From: Ktedonobacteria bacterium brp13
Lineage (GTDB): Bacteria; Chloroflexota; Ktedonobacteria; Ktedonobacterales; Ktedonobacteraceae
NCBI GenBank assembly: GCA_015099395.1
Contig: AP024096.1
Span: 8,535,485-8,599,484 of the forward strand
DNA: 64,000 bases
Direction: 5' to 3'
The notes beneath the pieces were generated by a model. The model saw only the letters and a program-made list of their open reading frames with translations, was not told where the DNA came from and made no database searches. Below, piece after piece: positions 36,078-45,975 of this stretch (its first letter is position 1; every line of letters begins with the position of its first letter). The translations under genes and the position numbers were made by a program.

Positions 36078-37907
36078 TCAAGGAAGTAAGGGCTGCATTG
36101 GTTTCCGCTGTATCTGAGAGCGTGTGCTTTTATAAAGGACATAGCCATCGAACTCGTAACGGTGAAACTGATATGGCGGGATCTTTCTCATAAGCTCTTC
36201 AAGTGCAGGCAAGCAATCGTATTCAGGCATCGTCAGCTGGAGGTCCTTCGCACACATCCATGAGGAATGACCGGTATTATTGACTATTAAGCGGCCAGCT
36301 TGATCGCGTTCATGATTAGGCGTCAGACCGCTATCAATAACAGAACAGATCAGTTTGAAGTGGGTGATAATCATCACATTGTAACAGACCCAGTAGTCTG
36401 CATAGAAGCGTGTAACCCCAAGCTCTTCCAGATGGTGTGCGACAGCTTCATACTGTTTCTTCTGAGTGTGTGCCGCCGGGACCTCTTTAAAGGCTTGGTA
36501 CGTTCCAACGATCAGGGTTGCCGCGAGAAAAGTGAGCAGCAATCGACTGGCATAAATGCGAAGTCGTTGCCTTCGTGTCAGCGGAAAAAGCAGAGCAGCG
36601 GTATGCCAGAGTGGAGAGATAATGGCAGGCGTCGCAATGAGGAGTCCAATCAAGTAACGAGCGTGATAACCGGGTTCATCCACGGGACCGGAGCTAGGAA
36701 TATAGATGAAGAGCGTGCCAAAGACCATGCAAGTCAGCAGAAAGCGTGTCATTTGTCGCACGTGATCCCGATGGCTCTCGGAAGAGATGATCGTTGCCGA
36801 CTGTGCTTGCTGCACTTGTTCACTATTCTTGTTCTGTAAAGTTTGCATTATTGATAAAAGTTTTTTATTCTTATAAGGACGTAATAGTCGGAGAATTATA
36901 CCAGTGCTAATAAGAGCAGAGAAAGCGAGGGCAAGATAGCCGAGACCCCAGGTCGTGTGGATGATATCACAATGGAGAGAGGGCGGAGTATTATCACCTA
37001 AAAATGGGTATTCCAGGACAGGACAAAAGGGTAGACCGGTAGCCGTTGGTAGACTGATCTGTACTGTCGACACGAGATTGTGCCAGAGGCCTGGAAGGGC
37101 TATTGGTGCTTGCGAACCAGTCCCGTGGATGAGGTTAAAAAGTGTAATGATTGGATTTGTCCCCTGCATTGCATTATAGACCAGACAGGGTAAGAAGCCA
37201 AGTAAGATAAAGAAGAGCATTACCAGCCATTTTCCCCTGTGCAGAAGATCACGCCAACAGAAGATAATAAGCAGCAGAGATGCCAGCAGTACAGAGGGTA
37301 GAATAATCATATCGCTCCAAAGGCCAACTCCTACATCCAGGCCAAAGGCAGCATATCCTAGCAGGTGTTGTCGACTCGTATGTGGTGTCTGTTCATCCTG
37401 GCTAGTAGATGAAAGCCAGAATGCGAGCAGAAAGGCTAGCGTCCCGAAAAGGAGGGTCTGTGTTGATCCTCCAGTTGCAATGGTCTGCCGGGTGAGATAG
37501 GGAATAGAGCCGATACTAAGAGCCGCGATAGTCACGAGCGCCAGGCTTCTAGAATAGACCAGGCGTGAGAGATGATAGATACTGATAAAGAAGAGGGTTA
37601 CCAGAAAGAGCACTCCGAAACGTAAGGCTGTATATGACGGACCACCAGTGAGATGGAAGAGGAGTGCACCAAGATATGCCTCAATCGGACCCATATATGC
37701 CTGATGGTAAAAGTTCAGCGGCCACGCGCCATGATACGCAATATTATAGGCCATAATATACATCGTCCCCTCATCGCTATTGGTAGGCGGCCAATGCATA
37801 AGCACCAGGATGAGGCGTACCATCATGGCGAAAGCGATAATGCTCGTAGCAGCCAGAAAACCAGGACCTATTTTCTGATGCTTTAAAATATGTTTTACCT
37901 GTAACAA
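36078..37907 (-). CDS. ArnT/PMT-like polytopic membrane glycosyltransferase
   Basis: A 609-residue membrane protein with about 11-12 spans, resembling GT39/GT83-type lipid-linked sugar transferases. The first external loop carries the acidic pair typical of these enzymes in PPTNSDEGTMYIM (about 40-50), followed by FYHQAYMGPIEAYLGALL. A long C-terminal periplasmic region (about 450-600) follows the last helix. The start is a TTG at 37907 with GGAG eight bases upstream; ATGs lie further in. A similar but diverged protein is at 43588-45489, so the strain carries at least two of this type. Donor and acceptor are unknown. Confidence 0.7.
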   Translation of the reverse strand: MLQVKHILKHQKIGPGFLAATSIIAFAMMVRLILVLMHWPPTNSDEGTMYIMAYNIAYHGAWPLNFYHQAYMGPIEAYLGALLFHLTGGPSYTALRFGVLFLVTLFFISIYHLSRLVYSRSLALVTIAALSIGSIPYLTRQTIATGGSTQTLLFGTLAFLLAFWLSSTSQDEQTPHTSRQHLLGYAAFGLDVGVGLWSDMIILPSVLLASLLLIIFCWRDLLHRGKWLVMLFFILLGFLPCLVYNAMQGTNPIITLFNLIHGTGSQAPIALPGLWHNLVSTVQISLPTATGLPFCPVLEYPFLGDNTPPSLHCDIIHTTWGLGYLALAFSALISTGIILRLLRPYKNKKLLSIMQTLQNKNSEQVQQAQSATIISSESHRDHVRQMTRFLLTCMVFGTLFIYIPSSGPVDEPGYHARYLIGLLIATPAIISPLWHTAALLFPLTRRQRLRIYASRLLLTFLAATLIVGTYQAFKEVPAAHTQKKQYEAVAHHLEELGVTRFYADYWVCYNVMIITHFKLICSVIDSGLTPNHERDQAGRLIVNNTGHSSWMCAKDLQLTMPEYDCLPALEELMRKIPPYQFHRYEFDGYVLYKSTRSQIQRKPMQPLLP

Positions 37908-38250
37908 TCGATGCTCCGTTTGCTGGTAGGTAGATCAATAGGTATGAAGTGTCAGGTACTGGATAAAAACAAGCTCTGATAACAAGAAAGAGAAGAGAGC
38001 TATCAGTATGACTCTATTGTATATCATATTACTATAGAAGATGGATAAACTAGGATAAAATGGCACTCATTATACAAGAGATAAAAAGATATAAAAATGT
38101 ATTTAACAATATGGATGTATATTATTCTCTGGCGATGCCTTGCCAAGAATATAGAAGGAATAACATACGTGCCTGATGTGTTAATTTAAAGAAGAGCATA
38201 ATAGAGGCAATGAATACAGCGATACCATTGCTTGTGAAGGACGGAATGTT
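37908..38250. other. AT-rich promoter interval
   Basis: A divergent region of about 340 bases between the glycosyltransferase and the GH13 gene, very AT-rich around 38020-38130. I see no gene. The GAAGGACGGA site just before 38251 belongs to the GH13 gene. Confidence 0.4.
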
Positions 38251-39846
38251 ATGACGCAATATGCATGGTGGCAAACGGGCGTAATCTATCAGATCTATCC
38301 TCGTAGTTTTATGGATGGGAATAATGATGGTGTGGGTGATCTGAATGGTATCACTCAGCGTCTGGATTATTTACAATGGTTAGGTGTCGATGCGATCTGG
38401 TTATCTCCAATCTATCCGTCGCCAATGGCGGATTTTGGCTATGATATATCAAACTATACGGATATTGAACCGTTATTTGGAAATCTGGAAGATTTCGATC
38501 GTTTATTGGAGCAGGCGCATCAGCGTGGTATGAAATGCATCCTGGACTTCGTGCCCTGTCATTCATCAGATCAGCATCCCTGGTTTCGTGAAGCGCGCTC
38601 GAGTCAAGATAATCCGAAGCGTGACTGGTATATATGGCGAGATCCTGCTCCTGATGGAGGCGTACCAAATAACTGGTTAAGTAACTTTGGGGGTACTGCC
38701 TGGCAATATGACGAGCAGACGCAGCAGTATTATTTACATATGTTCGATGCCAGACAACCAGATTTGAACTGGCGTAACCCCGAAGTGCGCAACGCAATGC
38801 TTGATGCGATGCGTTTCTGGTTAGAACGAGGTGTAGATGGTTTCCGGGTCGATGTTATCTGGATGATGGTGAAAGACATGCAATTCCGGGATAATCCATT
38901 AAGGCTTGACTGGAAACCTGGCGATAGTAATGAGAGCATTCAGATAGGTGTCTACACAGAAGATCAGCCAGAAGTGCATGAGATCATTCGTGGTATGCGC
39001 GCACTCGTGGATGGGTATGCAGGCGATCGAGTTTTGATTGGTGAGATCTATCTGGAGGCTGAAAAACTAGTCACGTACTATGGTCCTCAATTGGATGAGG
39101 TTCATATGCCATTTAACTTCCAGTTTATCACGATGGAGAGTTGGAGTGCCGAGACAATACGTTCTTGTGTTGATGCTTATGAGGCAATGCTACCCACAGG
39201 TGCATGGCCAAACTGGGTACTAGGCAACCATGATCGTCCACGTATTGCCACACGTATCGGATGTGACCAGATACGTATTGCACAGATGTTGCTGCTTACA
39301 TTGCGAGGAACACCAACCTGTTATTATGGAGATGAACTGGGGATGGAGAATGTTGTCGTCCCTGTAGAAATGATCAATGATCCTCCGGGTAAGAAAAACC
39401 CTCTTTTTAGTCGCGATCCCGAGCGGACTCCAATGCAGTGGGATGCAAGTCCTAATGCAGGCTTCAGTGCTGCTGGCATACAGCCATGGCTGCCGATTGC
39501 GCAGGACTATCAACAACAGAATATCGAAGTCGAGCAGCAAGATCCACACTCATATCTTGCCCTGGTACGAGCCCTCCTCTCATTGCGACATGACATACCT
39601 GCGTTGAGCATTGGCACGTATACAGCAGTGCTTGATGTACCAGAGGGTTGTTTTGCTTTTCTACGCGAACATGAAGAGCAGCGTCTCCTGGTTGTGTTGA
39701 ATTGTAGTGGACCTGACCTGGAGCTTACTTTGCCTCGTCTGGGTCAGGGGCATATACTTCTTGCTACCAGTCTGGATCGTGAAGGGAAAGTGGAACTGAG
39801 TGCCTTGCAGCTACCGGCGAATGAAGGATATATTATCGAGCTATAA
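38251..39846 (+). CDS. GH13 alpha-glucosidase / oligo-1,6-glucosidase
   Basis: A 531-residue glycoside hydrolase family 13 enzyme with (beta/alpha)8 barrel and C-terminal beta domain. The nucleophile is Asp201 in GFRVDVI, the acid/base Glu265 in LIGEIY and the transition-state Asp328 in GNHDRPR. Family conserved region I usually reads DFVPNHTSD; here it is DFVPCHSSD, so the conserved Asn is Cys103. It lacks a signal peptide, so it acts inside the cell, probably on short malto- or isomalto-oligosaccharides. Exact bond preference cannot be told. It lies between the sugar importer and phosphoketolase. Confidence 0.9.
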   Translation: MTQYAWWQTGVIYQIYPRSFMDGNNDGVGDLNGITQRLDYLQWLGVDAIWLSPIYPSPMADFGYDISNYTDIEPLFGNLEDFDRLLEQAHQRGMKCILDFVPCHSSDQHPWFREARSSQDNPKRDWYIWRDPAPDGGVPNNWLSNFGGTAWQYDEQTQQYYLHMFDARQPDLNWRNPEVRNAMLDAMRFWLERGVDGFRVDVIWMMVKDMQFRDNPLRLDWKPGDSNESIQIGVYTEDQPEVHEIIRGMRALVDGYAGDRVLIGEIYLEAEKLVTYYGPQLDEVHMPFNFQFITMESWSAETIRSCVDAYEAMLPTGAWPNWVLGNHDRPRIATRIGCDQIRIAQMLLLTLRGTPTCYYGDELGMENVVVPVEMINDPPGKKNPLFSRDPERTPMQWDASPNAGFSAAGIQPWLPIAQDYQQQNIEVEQQDPHSYLALVRALLSLRHDIPALSIGTYTAVLDVPEGCFAFLREHEEQRLLVVLNCSGPDLELTLPRLGQGHILLATSLDREGKVELSALQLPANEGYIIEL

Positions 39847-39878
39847 TATATCCCTTTTATAGTTGATACTTATAAAAG

Positions 39879-39925
39879 ACAGAGAGGGAACAGTTGAGTT
39901 ATGTACTCAACTGCTCCCTCTCTGT
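39879..39925. terminator. Bidirectional terminator, 20-bp stem with one mismatch
   Basis: Arms 39879-39898 and 39906-39925 pair with a single A-C mismatch and a 7-nt loop. It separates convergent GH13 and phosphoketolase genes. Confidence 0.85.
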
Positions 39926-39957
39926 TTGTGGAATAGCCAACGTACTTGTAGTGATTG

Positions 39958-42348
39958 TTAGTCTGTCCAGACCCAGTCGCGTACCTCTGGCATATCTTCC
40001 AGATGTTCACGAACATAGGAATGGTGTTTTGTAAGTATATCGTTACATTCCTCAATCAAGGGTGGTACAAGGTTTTGAACACGGTCGGCACGTTTCATCG
40101 CCTCAATGCAAATGTCGTAGCGACTCATGCCATTAAGGACAACCATATCGAACGGGGTTGTTGTCGTACCCTCTTCCACAAAGCCGCGAACATGGAAGCG
40201 CTGTGTATTCGTGCGACCGTGAATAATCTCATGGATAGCGCGCTGGTAGCCATGGAAAGCAAAGACAACAGGCTTATCAGCCGTAAACATATCTACAAAG
40301 TTTTTTTCATTGACACCATGTGGATGGAAGTATGAAGGATAGAGCGTCATTAAATCGACCACATTGACGACACGCACCTTCATTTCTGGAATGTGGTGGC
40401 GTAACCACCAGGCGGCGGCGATAACTTCAGCTGTTGGTACGTCGCCAGCGCAGGCAAGCACAACATCTGGTTCCACATTATCGTCGTTACTGGCCCAACG
40501 CCAGATAGACATGCCGCGATTACAGTGATCAACGGCTTCATCCATGTTCAGGTATTGTAGATGGTTCTGTTTATCGATGACGATCAGGTTGACATAATCC
40601 TTACTGAGGAGACAGTGATTAGCAATAGAGAGCAGGCAATTCGAGTCTGGTGGTAGGTAGATGCGGGCGACAGTCCCTTTCTTGGAAAGAACTGTATCAA
40701 TCAAGCCAGGGCCCTGATGGCTAAAACCGTTATGGTCGTTACGCCAGGTGGTAGAGGTGAGCAGAATATTGAGCGACGAGACAGGTACGCGCCATGGTAG
40801 TTTGATACCTTCTTGCAACCACTTCGCATGCTGAACGGTCATTGAGGCAGAGACCATGGAAAAGGCTTCATAGGTAGCGAAGACACCATAGCGACCAGTG
40901 AGCAGGTAACCCTCCAGCCATCCTTGACAGAGATGTTCACTAAGCACCTCCATGACACGTCCATCGGGTGAGACATGATCATCGATATCAATAACCTTCT
41001 CAACAGAGCAGCGGTTCTCGACCTCAAAGACATCGCCAAGGCGGTTTGAGTTTGTCTCGTCAGGGCAGAAGAGTCGAAAATTCTGATTGCTCTGGTTGCG
41101 TGCAAAGATGTCGCGCATCATCATACCAAAAGGACGTGTTGACTCCACGTATTGTGTGGCAGGTTTTTCAAGCTTAAGCGCATAGTCATAATAGGAAGGT
41201 ATATCTAACTTCTGGAGCAGTTTACCACCATTGGCATGAGGGTTTGCGCCCATACGGCGATCACCCGTGGGGGCGGCCTTTGCTAATTCGGGTCGCAATT
41301 TGCCATTCTCATCGAAGCACTCCTCTGGCTTGTAGCTCTTCATCCAGTTTTCGAGGATCTGCCTATGTTCTTCATTGTTTTTTACATTAGCGACAGGGAC
41401 CTGGTGAGCGCGGAATGTGCCCTCGATGGGTACACCATCAACAAACTTTGGCCCGGTCCAGCCTTTAGGTGTGCGCAAAACGATTACAGGCCAATTGGGA
41501 CGTTTCTTGAAGCCGTTGGCGCGAGCATCTTCTTGATAGGTACGTATCGTTGCATAGCAGGTATCAAGCAGCCCCGCAAATTGTTGATGCATCGTCATAG
41601 GATCATCGCCCTCGATGAAGAAGACCTCATATCCATGACCCTCAAGTATTTTACGGATAGTATCATCATCTTGGCGACCCATAACGGTCGGACCAGAAAT
41701 TTTGTAGCCATTCAGATGTAAGATCGGAAGGACCGCACCATCACGGATCGGATTAAGGAAACTGACACTTTTCCATGCGCCTTCGAGAGGAGCAGCCTCA
41801 GCCTCGCCATCACCAACCACAGCTACAACGAGCAGATCAGGATTATCGAAAGCAGCGCCAAAGGCATGAGAAAGTACGTAGCCGAGTTCGCCACCCTCAT
41901 GAATAGAGCCTGGTGTGGTTACACTAACATGACTGGGTACCCCACCAGGAGAAGAGAACTGGCGGAAGAGTTTTTTCATTCCGCTAACATCTTGAGTGAT
42001 ATCAGGATAGATCTCGGTATAGCTACCTTCCAGGTAATCTTCCGCAATAATGGCAGGACCACCATGACCAGGGCCTGTCAAATAGATAGCATCGACATCT
42101 TGATCCTGAATCAACCGGTTCACATGAGTATAGATAAAACTCAGACCAGGTGAAGTGCCCCAGTGACCAAGTAATCTTGGTTTAATATGTTCAGGGCGTA
42201 ACGGTTCGCGCAGAAGGGGATTGTCTTGTAGGTAGATCTGACCAATAGTCAGATAGTTGGCGGCCATCCAATATTTATGCATTCGATTGAGTCGGGCCTG
42301 GTCAAGTACCTGTAACTGACTTGTCCGACTCTGATCAAGCTGTGCCAT
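39958..42348 (-). CDS. xfp: Phosphoketolase (xylulose 5-phosphate / fructose 6-phosphate)
   Basis: A 796-residue thiamine-diphosphate enzyme that splits xylulose 5-phosphate (or fructose 6-phosphate) with phosphate into acetyl phosphate and a shorter sugar phosphate. Family motifs are LGHWGTSPGLSFIYTH (about 60-75), LTGPGHGGPA (about 90), TPGSIHEGGELGYVLSHAFGAA (in two halves, about 145-165) and the ThDP-binding VVGDGEAE (about 180). The length is normal. The ATG at 42348 has a CGGAGGA site. With a xylose-type importer a few kb away, a pentose phosphoketolase route is plausible; no acetate kinase gene is in the window. Confidence 0.95.
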   Translation of the reverse strand: MAQLDQSRTSQLQVLDQARLNRMHKYWMAANYLTIGQIYLQDNPLLREPLRPEHIKPRLLGHWGTSPGLSFIYTHVNRLIQDQDVDAIYLTGPGHGGPAIIAEDYLEGSYTEIYPDITQDVSGMKKLFRQFSSPGGVPSHVSVTTPGSIHEGGELGYVLSHAFGAAFDNPDLLVVAVVGDGEAEAAPLEGAWKSVSFLNPIRDGAVLPILHLNGYKISGPTVMGRQDDDTIRKILEGHGYEVFFIEGDDPMTMHQQFAGLLDTCYATIRTYQEDARANGFKKRPNWPVIVLRTPKGWTGPKFVDGVPIEGTFRAHQVPVANVKNNEEHRQILENWMKSYKPEECFDENGKLRPELAKAAPTGDRRMGANPHANGGKLLQKLDIPSYYDYALKLEKPATQYVESTRPFGMMMRDIFARNQSNQNFRLFCPDETNSNRLGDVFEVENRCSVEKVIDIDDHVSPDGRVMEVLSEHLCQGWLEGYLLTGRYGVFATYEAFSMVSASMTVQHAKWLQEGIKLPWRVPVSSLNILLTSTTWRNDHNGFSHQGPGLIDTVLSKKGTVARIYLPPDSNCLLSIANHCLLSKDYVNLIVIDKQNHLQYLNMDEAVDHCNRGMSIWRWASNDDNVEPDVVLACAGDVPTAEVIAAAWWLRHHIPEMKVRVVNVVDLMTLYPSYFHPHGVNEKNFVDMFTADKPVVFAFHGYQRAIHEIIHGRTNTQRFHVRGFVEEGTTTTPFDMVVLNGMSRYDICIEAMKRADRVQNLVPPLIEECNDILTKHHSYVREHLEDMPEVRDWVWTD

Positions 42349-42686
42349 AAAATCCTCCGGTAGAATCTCTATTGAAATGTGTCAACGTGTTGAGTGTGTC
42401 ACACAAAACAAGAGCAAAATGAAGTTGGCAACGCCTGATAATCTACCTGATGGTATCTGCATCTACAATCGATAACAGTTCTGTCCCTCGCGATAGTTCC
42501 ATCATGTGATATGAAGAGTGCCTCTGGATTGTTTTGTTTTGCTCAATTGTACTGAGAAGACCGCGTACACTCTTGTAGAATAGCGAACCGCAACGAAAGA
42601 AATCCTCCACCAAAGGATGGATAGTGAGGTTGGATCATTTATTGTATGTCGTAGGAGGATATTGAAACAATAAAGAAAGTGTTTGA
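42349..42686. other. Promoter interval of xfp
   Basis: About 340 bases. A GTGTCA...TGTGTCACAC-like partial dyad at about 42378-42405 could be an operator, but it is weak. No gene seen. Confidence 0.35.
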
Positions 42687-42741
42687 AGCAGATAATAAGG
42701 GGAGAAGAATAAGAGGTAAAGGTCGCTTCTTATTATCTGCT
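42687..42741 (-). terminator. Hairpin terminator after the GNAT gene
   Basis: Arms 42687-42699 and 42729-42741 form a 13-bp perfect stem, 60 bases beyond the acetyltransferase stop. Confidence 0.65.
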
Positions 42742-42802
42742 GAGAATCTTTCCTAACAGACAGTGATCTTTCAGGAAACGTAAATAGCTATTTTTAACTA
42801 TT

Positions 42803-43411
42803 TTAATGATCAATATGTGTTGGAGTTTTAATCACTTGCCATTCAGAAGAGATAAGAGAGAAAAATAGCGTACTACGGAGATTGCCATCCCCATCGACGG
42901 AGTCGTTACGGTGAGTCCCTTCGAATACATAACCGAGGCGACGTGCAACATTACCACTGGCTGTATTGCGGGCATCACAGCGGATCTGAACGCGATTAGC
43001 TTTAAGCTGTGTAAATGTGAAATCGGTAAGTAAGCGTGTTGCTTCTGTCATAAAGCCCTGACCGGTTCCTGATTTACGAAGCCAGTAACCAATCTCGAAG
43101 AAACCGTTGTCCCAATCTCGTGTATGTAACCCGATCGTACCAAGGAAACGCCCACTGGTACGATCTTTAATACTAGAGATCATATTTGTACGCAAGAGCC
43201 ATTCTGCTTGCCAATTGATAAGAAGGTTCCGTGTGGCATCGATGCTAGCATGTGAATGTAAGGCTGCTGGTATCCAGATACCAACATGCTGAGGATCCTC
43301 TTCAACCGCGTCATAGAGTAGTTGTGCGTCATCTATATTGATGGGGCGCAGGAGAATGCGTTCGCTAGAAAGTTCTGTGAATAGTGGGGTAAGCGTACGA
43401 AAGTTGTGCAT
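42803..43411 (-). CDS. GNAT acetyltransferase, RimJ/RimL type
   Basis: About 202 residues from the ATG at 43411, which has an AGAAAGGA site; an upstream ATG at 43438 lacks one. The fold begins SSERILLRPINIDDAQLLYD, the usual start of the RimJ/RimL acetyltransferase family. Motif A, the acetyl-CoA pyrophosphate site, is in GYWLRKSGTGQGFMTEATRLL (about 115-135, in parts). ARNTASGNVARRLGYVFEGTHR follows in pieces. Members acetylate ribosomal-protein N-termini, antibiotics or small amines. The substrate cannot be named. Confidence 0.88.
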   Translation of the reverse strand: MHNFRTLTPLFTELSSERILLRPINIDDAQLLYDAVEEDPQHVGIWIPAALHSHASIDATRNLLINWQAEWLLRTNMISSIKDRTSGRFLGTIGLHTRDWDNGFFEIGYWLRKSGTGQGFMTEATRLLTDFTFTQLKANRVQIRCDARNTASGNVARRLGYVFEGTHRNDSVDGDGNLRSTLFFSLISSEWQVIKTPTHIDH

Positions 43412-43587
43412 GGGGAGAGATCCTTTCTGTTTATTCATCGTAAAAAGGCATCACCGTAATGACGTAGTCGGTGTGCCGTAGTAGGAGACAGATCCTCATC
43501 CAATAGTATCGACAAAGGATCTGTCTTCTCGGCTCTGCTTTTTGACAGAGAGTGGTCTCCATAAAGAGATTTTTTACCCGTTGATTA

Positions 43588-45489
43588 TCAACAACTTTTA
43601 AAGATAGTCATATTGATCATCCCGCTAAAAGTCTTGTCGTGGATTGAAATTTTGCGGTCTGGATAGACAATCATCACATCCCAGCCAGGCTGTGATTGGA
43701 AACGTGCAATACTATACGTATAATGCTCTTTATCAAGCAAAGCCACAAAAGGCGGTTTTGTTACCGATGAGGTGACGAAGAATAAGAAGGCATAACGGTT
43801 TGCATTTTCTACTTTTTGCTCGTTAACCTTGATACGTTCGGCAGCAGGTAGGGGTGAGACAAGAATGGAGGCATTGGTTGTAAACGTGATTGGATCAGCA
43901 ATCCAGCTATTACCAAAGGCATAATGGATATTATTTTGCTGCATATACTGATCGATTGCTGTTTCATCCCGTACCATTTGCAAGCAGCCGGTAGATTTAA
44001 ACACTGCCTCGGGATAAGATGCAGCATAGGCGTAGGCCTGAGTGGCAAAATACGCAATCAGGACGAGTAAAAGGACAATTTTGATTGGCCGACCCAATAA
44101 GCTATTTGAATGATTCCCAGAGTATGTGTTGGATAGTGTACCAGATGGTATAGACTCTTGAGTATTCTGGGATGGTGTCTGCTGGTTAGTGCGTACTGCT
44201 AGAAACTGCCAGCAGAGTGCTATGATGGCAGCCAGGATAAATGGGAGCACAATACTAAGAGGAGCTGCATAGCGTCCCGAAGCATCTAATTGCGTACAAG
44301 TAGTTGTTCTATTTTCTACGGCCACAACAGAAGAGTTGCAGAAAACCACTGTAATAACAATCATAAATACAATGGGTATGAGTGTTAATTGACGGGTGCG
44401 CACTACCGCAGGATGATGCCAGAAAAAAGAGAGCCCGATAGCGATGATAGCTAGCGCGATAGCGACGCCACTGATGACGAGACCGGGAGTTACGACGGCT
44501 GAATGACCCAGCCTGACATATGGTTCGGTGGGTAGTGCGCCACCAATAACGCGCGGCGCTGTGCAGCGCGCATATAAGCTGAGCATTTGGAGCTTTTTGG
44601 GAAAGGTTGATGCATGGCTTAAGCCGCTATTCAGCATAAATTTAATGTTCGTCAGGCTCTGATTTTTTATACAATAGATGATACCTGGCATAAAACCGAC
44701 TAATGCACCAGGGATAGCGACCAGAGCAAAAAGTGCTTCTGCAAGTAAAGTCTGGCGAGCATTGGGACATTGGCTGGGATGTATCAATCCAGCAATAAAC
44801 GTTCCGACCAGCCAGAGCACCGCAATCGCTACTGCATACACAACAAGCGGATCGATCCAGAAGCCCAGTCCTACCACGAAACCGAGTCCAAGCCAGCGTA
44901 GAGCGAGCTCGCGGTGTGATGCACCCGTCTGCCAGCGTTGGGTTAGACGAAGGGCGCAGAGCAGTATCCAAAGCATAATAATCATTGCTTCGATATAGCC
45001 ACCCCACGCGCGCATCTCAAGAACGGTATCATAGAGGGGAGGGAATGCTGAGACCAGTGTTGCAATGAACACAAATAGACGTTTTATGCTCCCTTTTAAA
45101 TGGGCTTGATCAGCGAGAGCCGAACCAAGGAACCAGGTAAGAACGATCATCAGAAGTGAGATACACATTATAGCGACGCGTAATACCGTCACTGACGGAC
45201 CAGCGATAGCAAAGAATACAGCGAGAATGTAGGCTTCCAGGCTACCCATATACGGTTGGTTATAGTAATAGATAGGATGTAGACCACGTAAAATATTTTC
45301 GGCTTGAATGCCGGTCAAGGCTTCATCGCCAGGGATTGTAGGTGATGAATGTACAATAAGGAAGATACGTACGGCGATACCAATGAAAAGGCAGAGTAGT
45401 AATGGAGAACGGAGAACCCGCAGCCATACTGGTCGTGCTACAAGCTCGTGATTTGTTTGTTGCAAATCGTGTTGCGCTACAGAAAGCAT
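43588..45489 (-). CDS. ArnT/PMT-like polytopic membrane glycosyltransferase, second copy
   Basis: About 633 residues from the ATG at 45489 (GAAAGG site); the frame is open 22 codons further upstream. It has about 11 membrane spans and the same layout as the protein at 36078-37907. The first loop is PTIPGDEALTGIQAENILRG, followed by YYNQPYMGSLEAYILAVFFA, and the C-terminal periplasmic part is about 130 residues. The GDEA acidic pair matches the catalytic region of lipid-linked sugar transferases. The two are similar over the N-terminal half and diverge after it. Role is likely cell-envelope glycan or lipid decoration. Confidence 0.7.
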   Translation of the reverse strand: MLSVAQHDLQQTNHELVARPVWLRVLRSPLLLCLFIGIAVRIFLIVHSSPTIPGDEALTGIQAENILRGLHPIYYYNQPYMGSLEAYILAVFFAIAGPSVTVLRVAIMCISLLMIVLTWFLGSALADQAHLKGSIKRLFVFIATLVSAFPPLYDTVLEMRAWGGYIEAMIIMLWILLCALRLTQRWQTGASHRELALRWLGLGFVVGLGFWIDPLVVYAVAIAVLWLVGTFIAGLIHPSQCPNARQTLLAEALFALVAIPGALVGFMPGIIYCIKNQSLTNIKFMLNSGLSHASTFPKKLQMLSLYARCTAPRVIGGALPTEPYVRLGHSAVVTPGLVISGVAIALAIIAIGLSFFWHHPAVVRTRQLTLIPIVFMIVITVVFCNSSVVAVENRTTTCTQLDASGRYAAPLSIVLPFILAAIIALCWQFLAVRTNQQTPSQNTQESIPSGTLSNTYSGNHSNSLLGRPIKIVLLLVLIAYFATQAYAYAASYPEAVFKSTGCLQMVRDETAIDQYMQQNNIHYAFGNSWIADPITFTTNASILVSPLPAAERIKVNEQKVENANRYAFLFFVTSSVTKPPFVALLDKEHYTYSIARFQSQPGWDVMIVYPDRKISIHDKTFSGMINMTIFKSC

Positions 45490-45670
45490 AATAAAAATAG
45501 CCTTTCGTGTGATGTCAAAATAGTGTCTATTAAGAATGGGAACATTACAAAGCAAACATCACAATATTAGTAGAGAACTCATTATATTTTATTGTGGTAT
45601 AAATTACCCATTATTTAAAAGAGTATAGGAAAAAAGTTTTAAGTATATATAGTCGTTTTGAGTATTTGAA

Positions 45671-45714
45671 AATAGCAGACTCTCGACCCTTACAAAGAAA
45701 GAGAGTCTGCTATT
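45671..45714. terminator. Hairpin, 14-bp perfect stem
   Basis: Arms 45671-45684 and 45701-45714 pair perfectly. It stands upstream of the glycosyltransferase gene and downstream of the methyltransferase gene. Confidence 0.55.
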
Positions 45715-45903
45715 TATAAACCCTTCAGGAGAGAAGCTTAATAACTGCATTAAATAATCCACAAGAGTGTGTTTATGATCATCAACACTCTTCGTAGATA
45801 ATGCGATGCAGAGCACTTTCAAAAAGGGGATCATTGGGAGCAATCTTTTTTGTCGGATTTGTAACTGCTCAGGAGGGCTAGCAAGCAGGAATAGATAAGG
45901 ACA

Positions 45904-45926
45904 GAGCCGGAAAAGGATCCCGGCTC
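45904..45926 (-). terminator. Short GC hairpin after the methyltransferase gene
   Basis: GAGCCGG (45904-45910) and CCGGCTC (45920-45926) pair around a 9-nt loop, about 50 bases beyond the methyltransferase stop. Confidence 0.5.
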
Positions 45927-45975
45927 CGCATGACTAAGCTAGCTCTAGAGTCGATATGAGCGAGGTAATATCTCG

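Noticed and set aside
45604..45843. 79-codon minus-strand frame between two hairpins
   Set aside because: No ribosome site; a different frame in the same place looks equally protein-like, so no gene can be supported.
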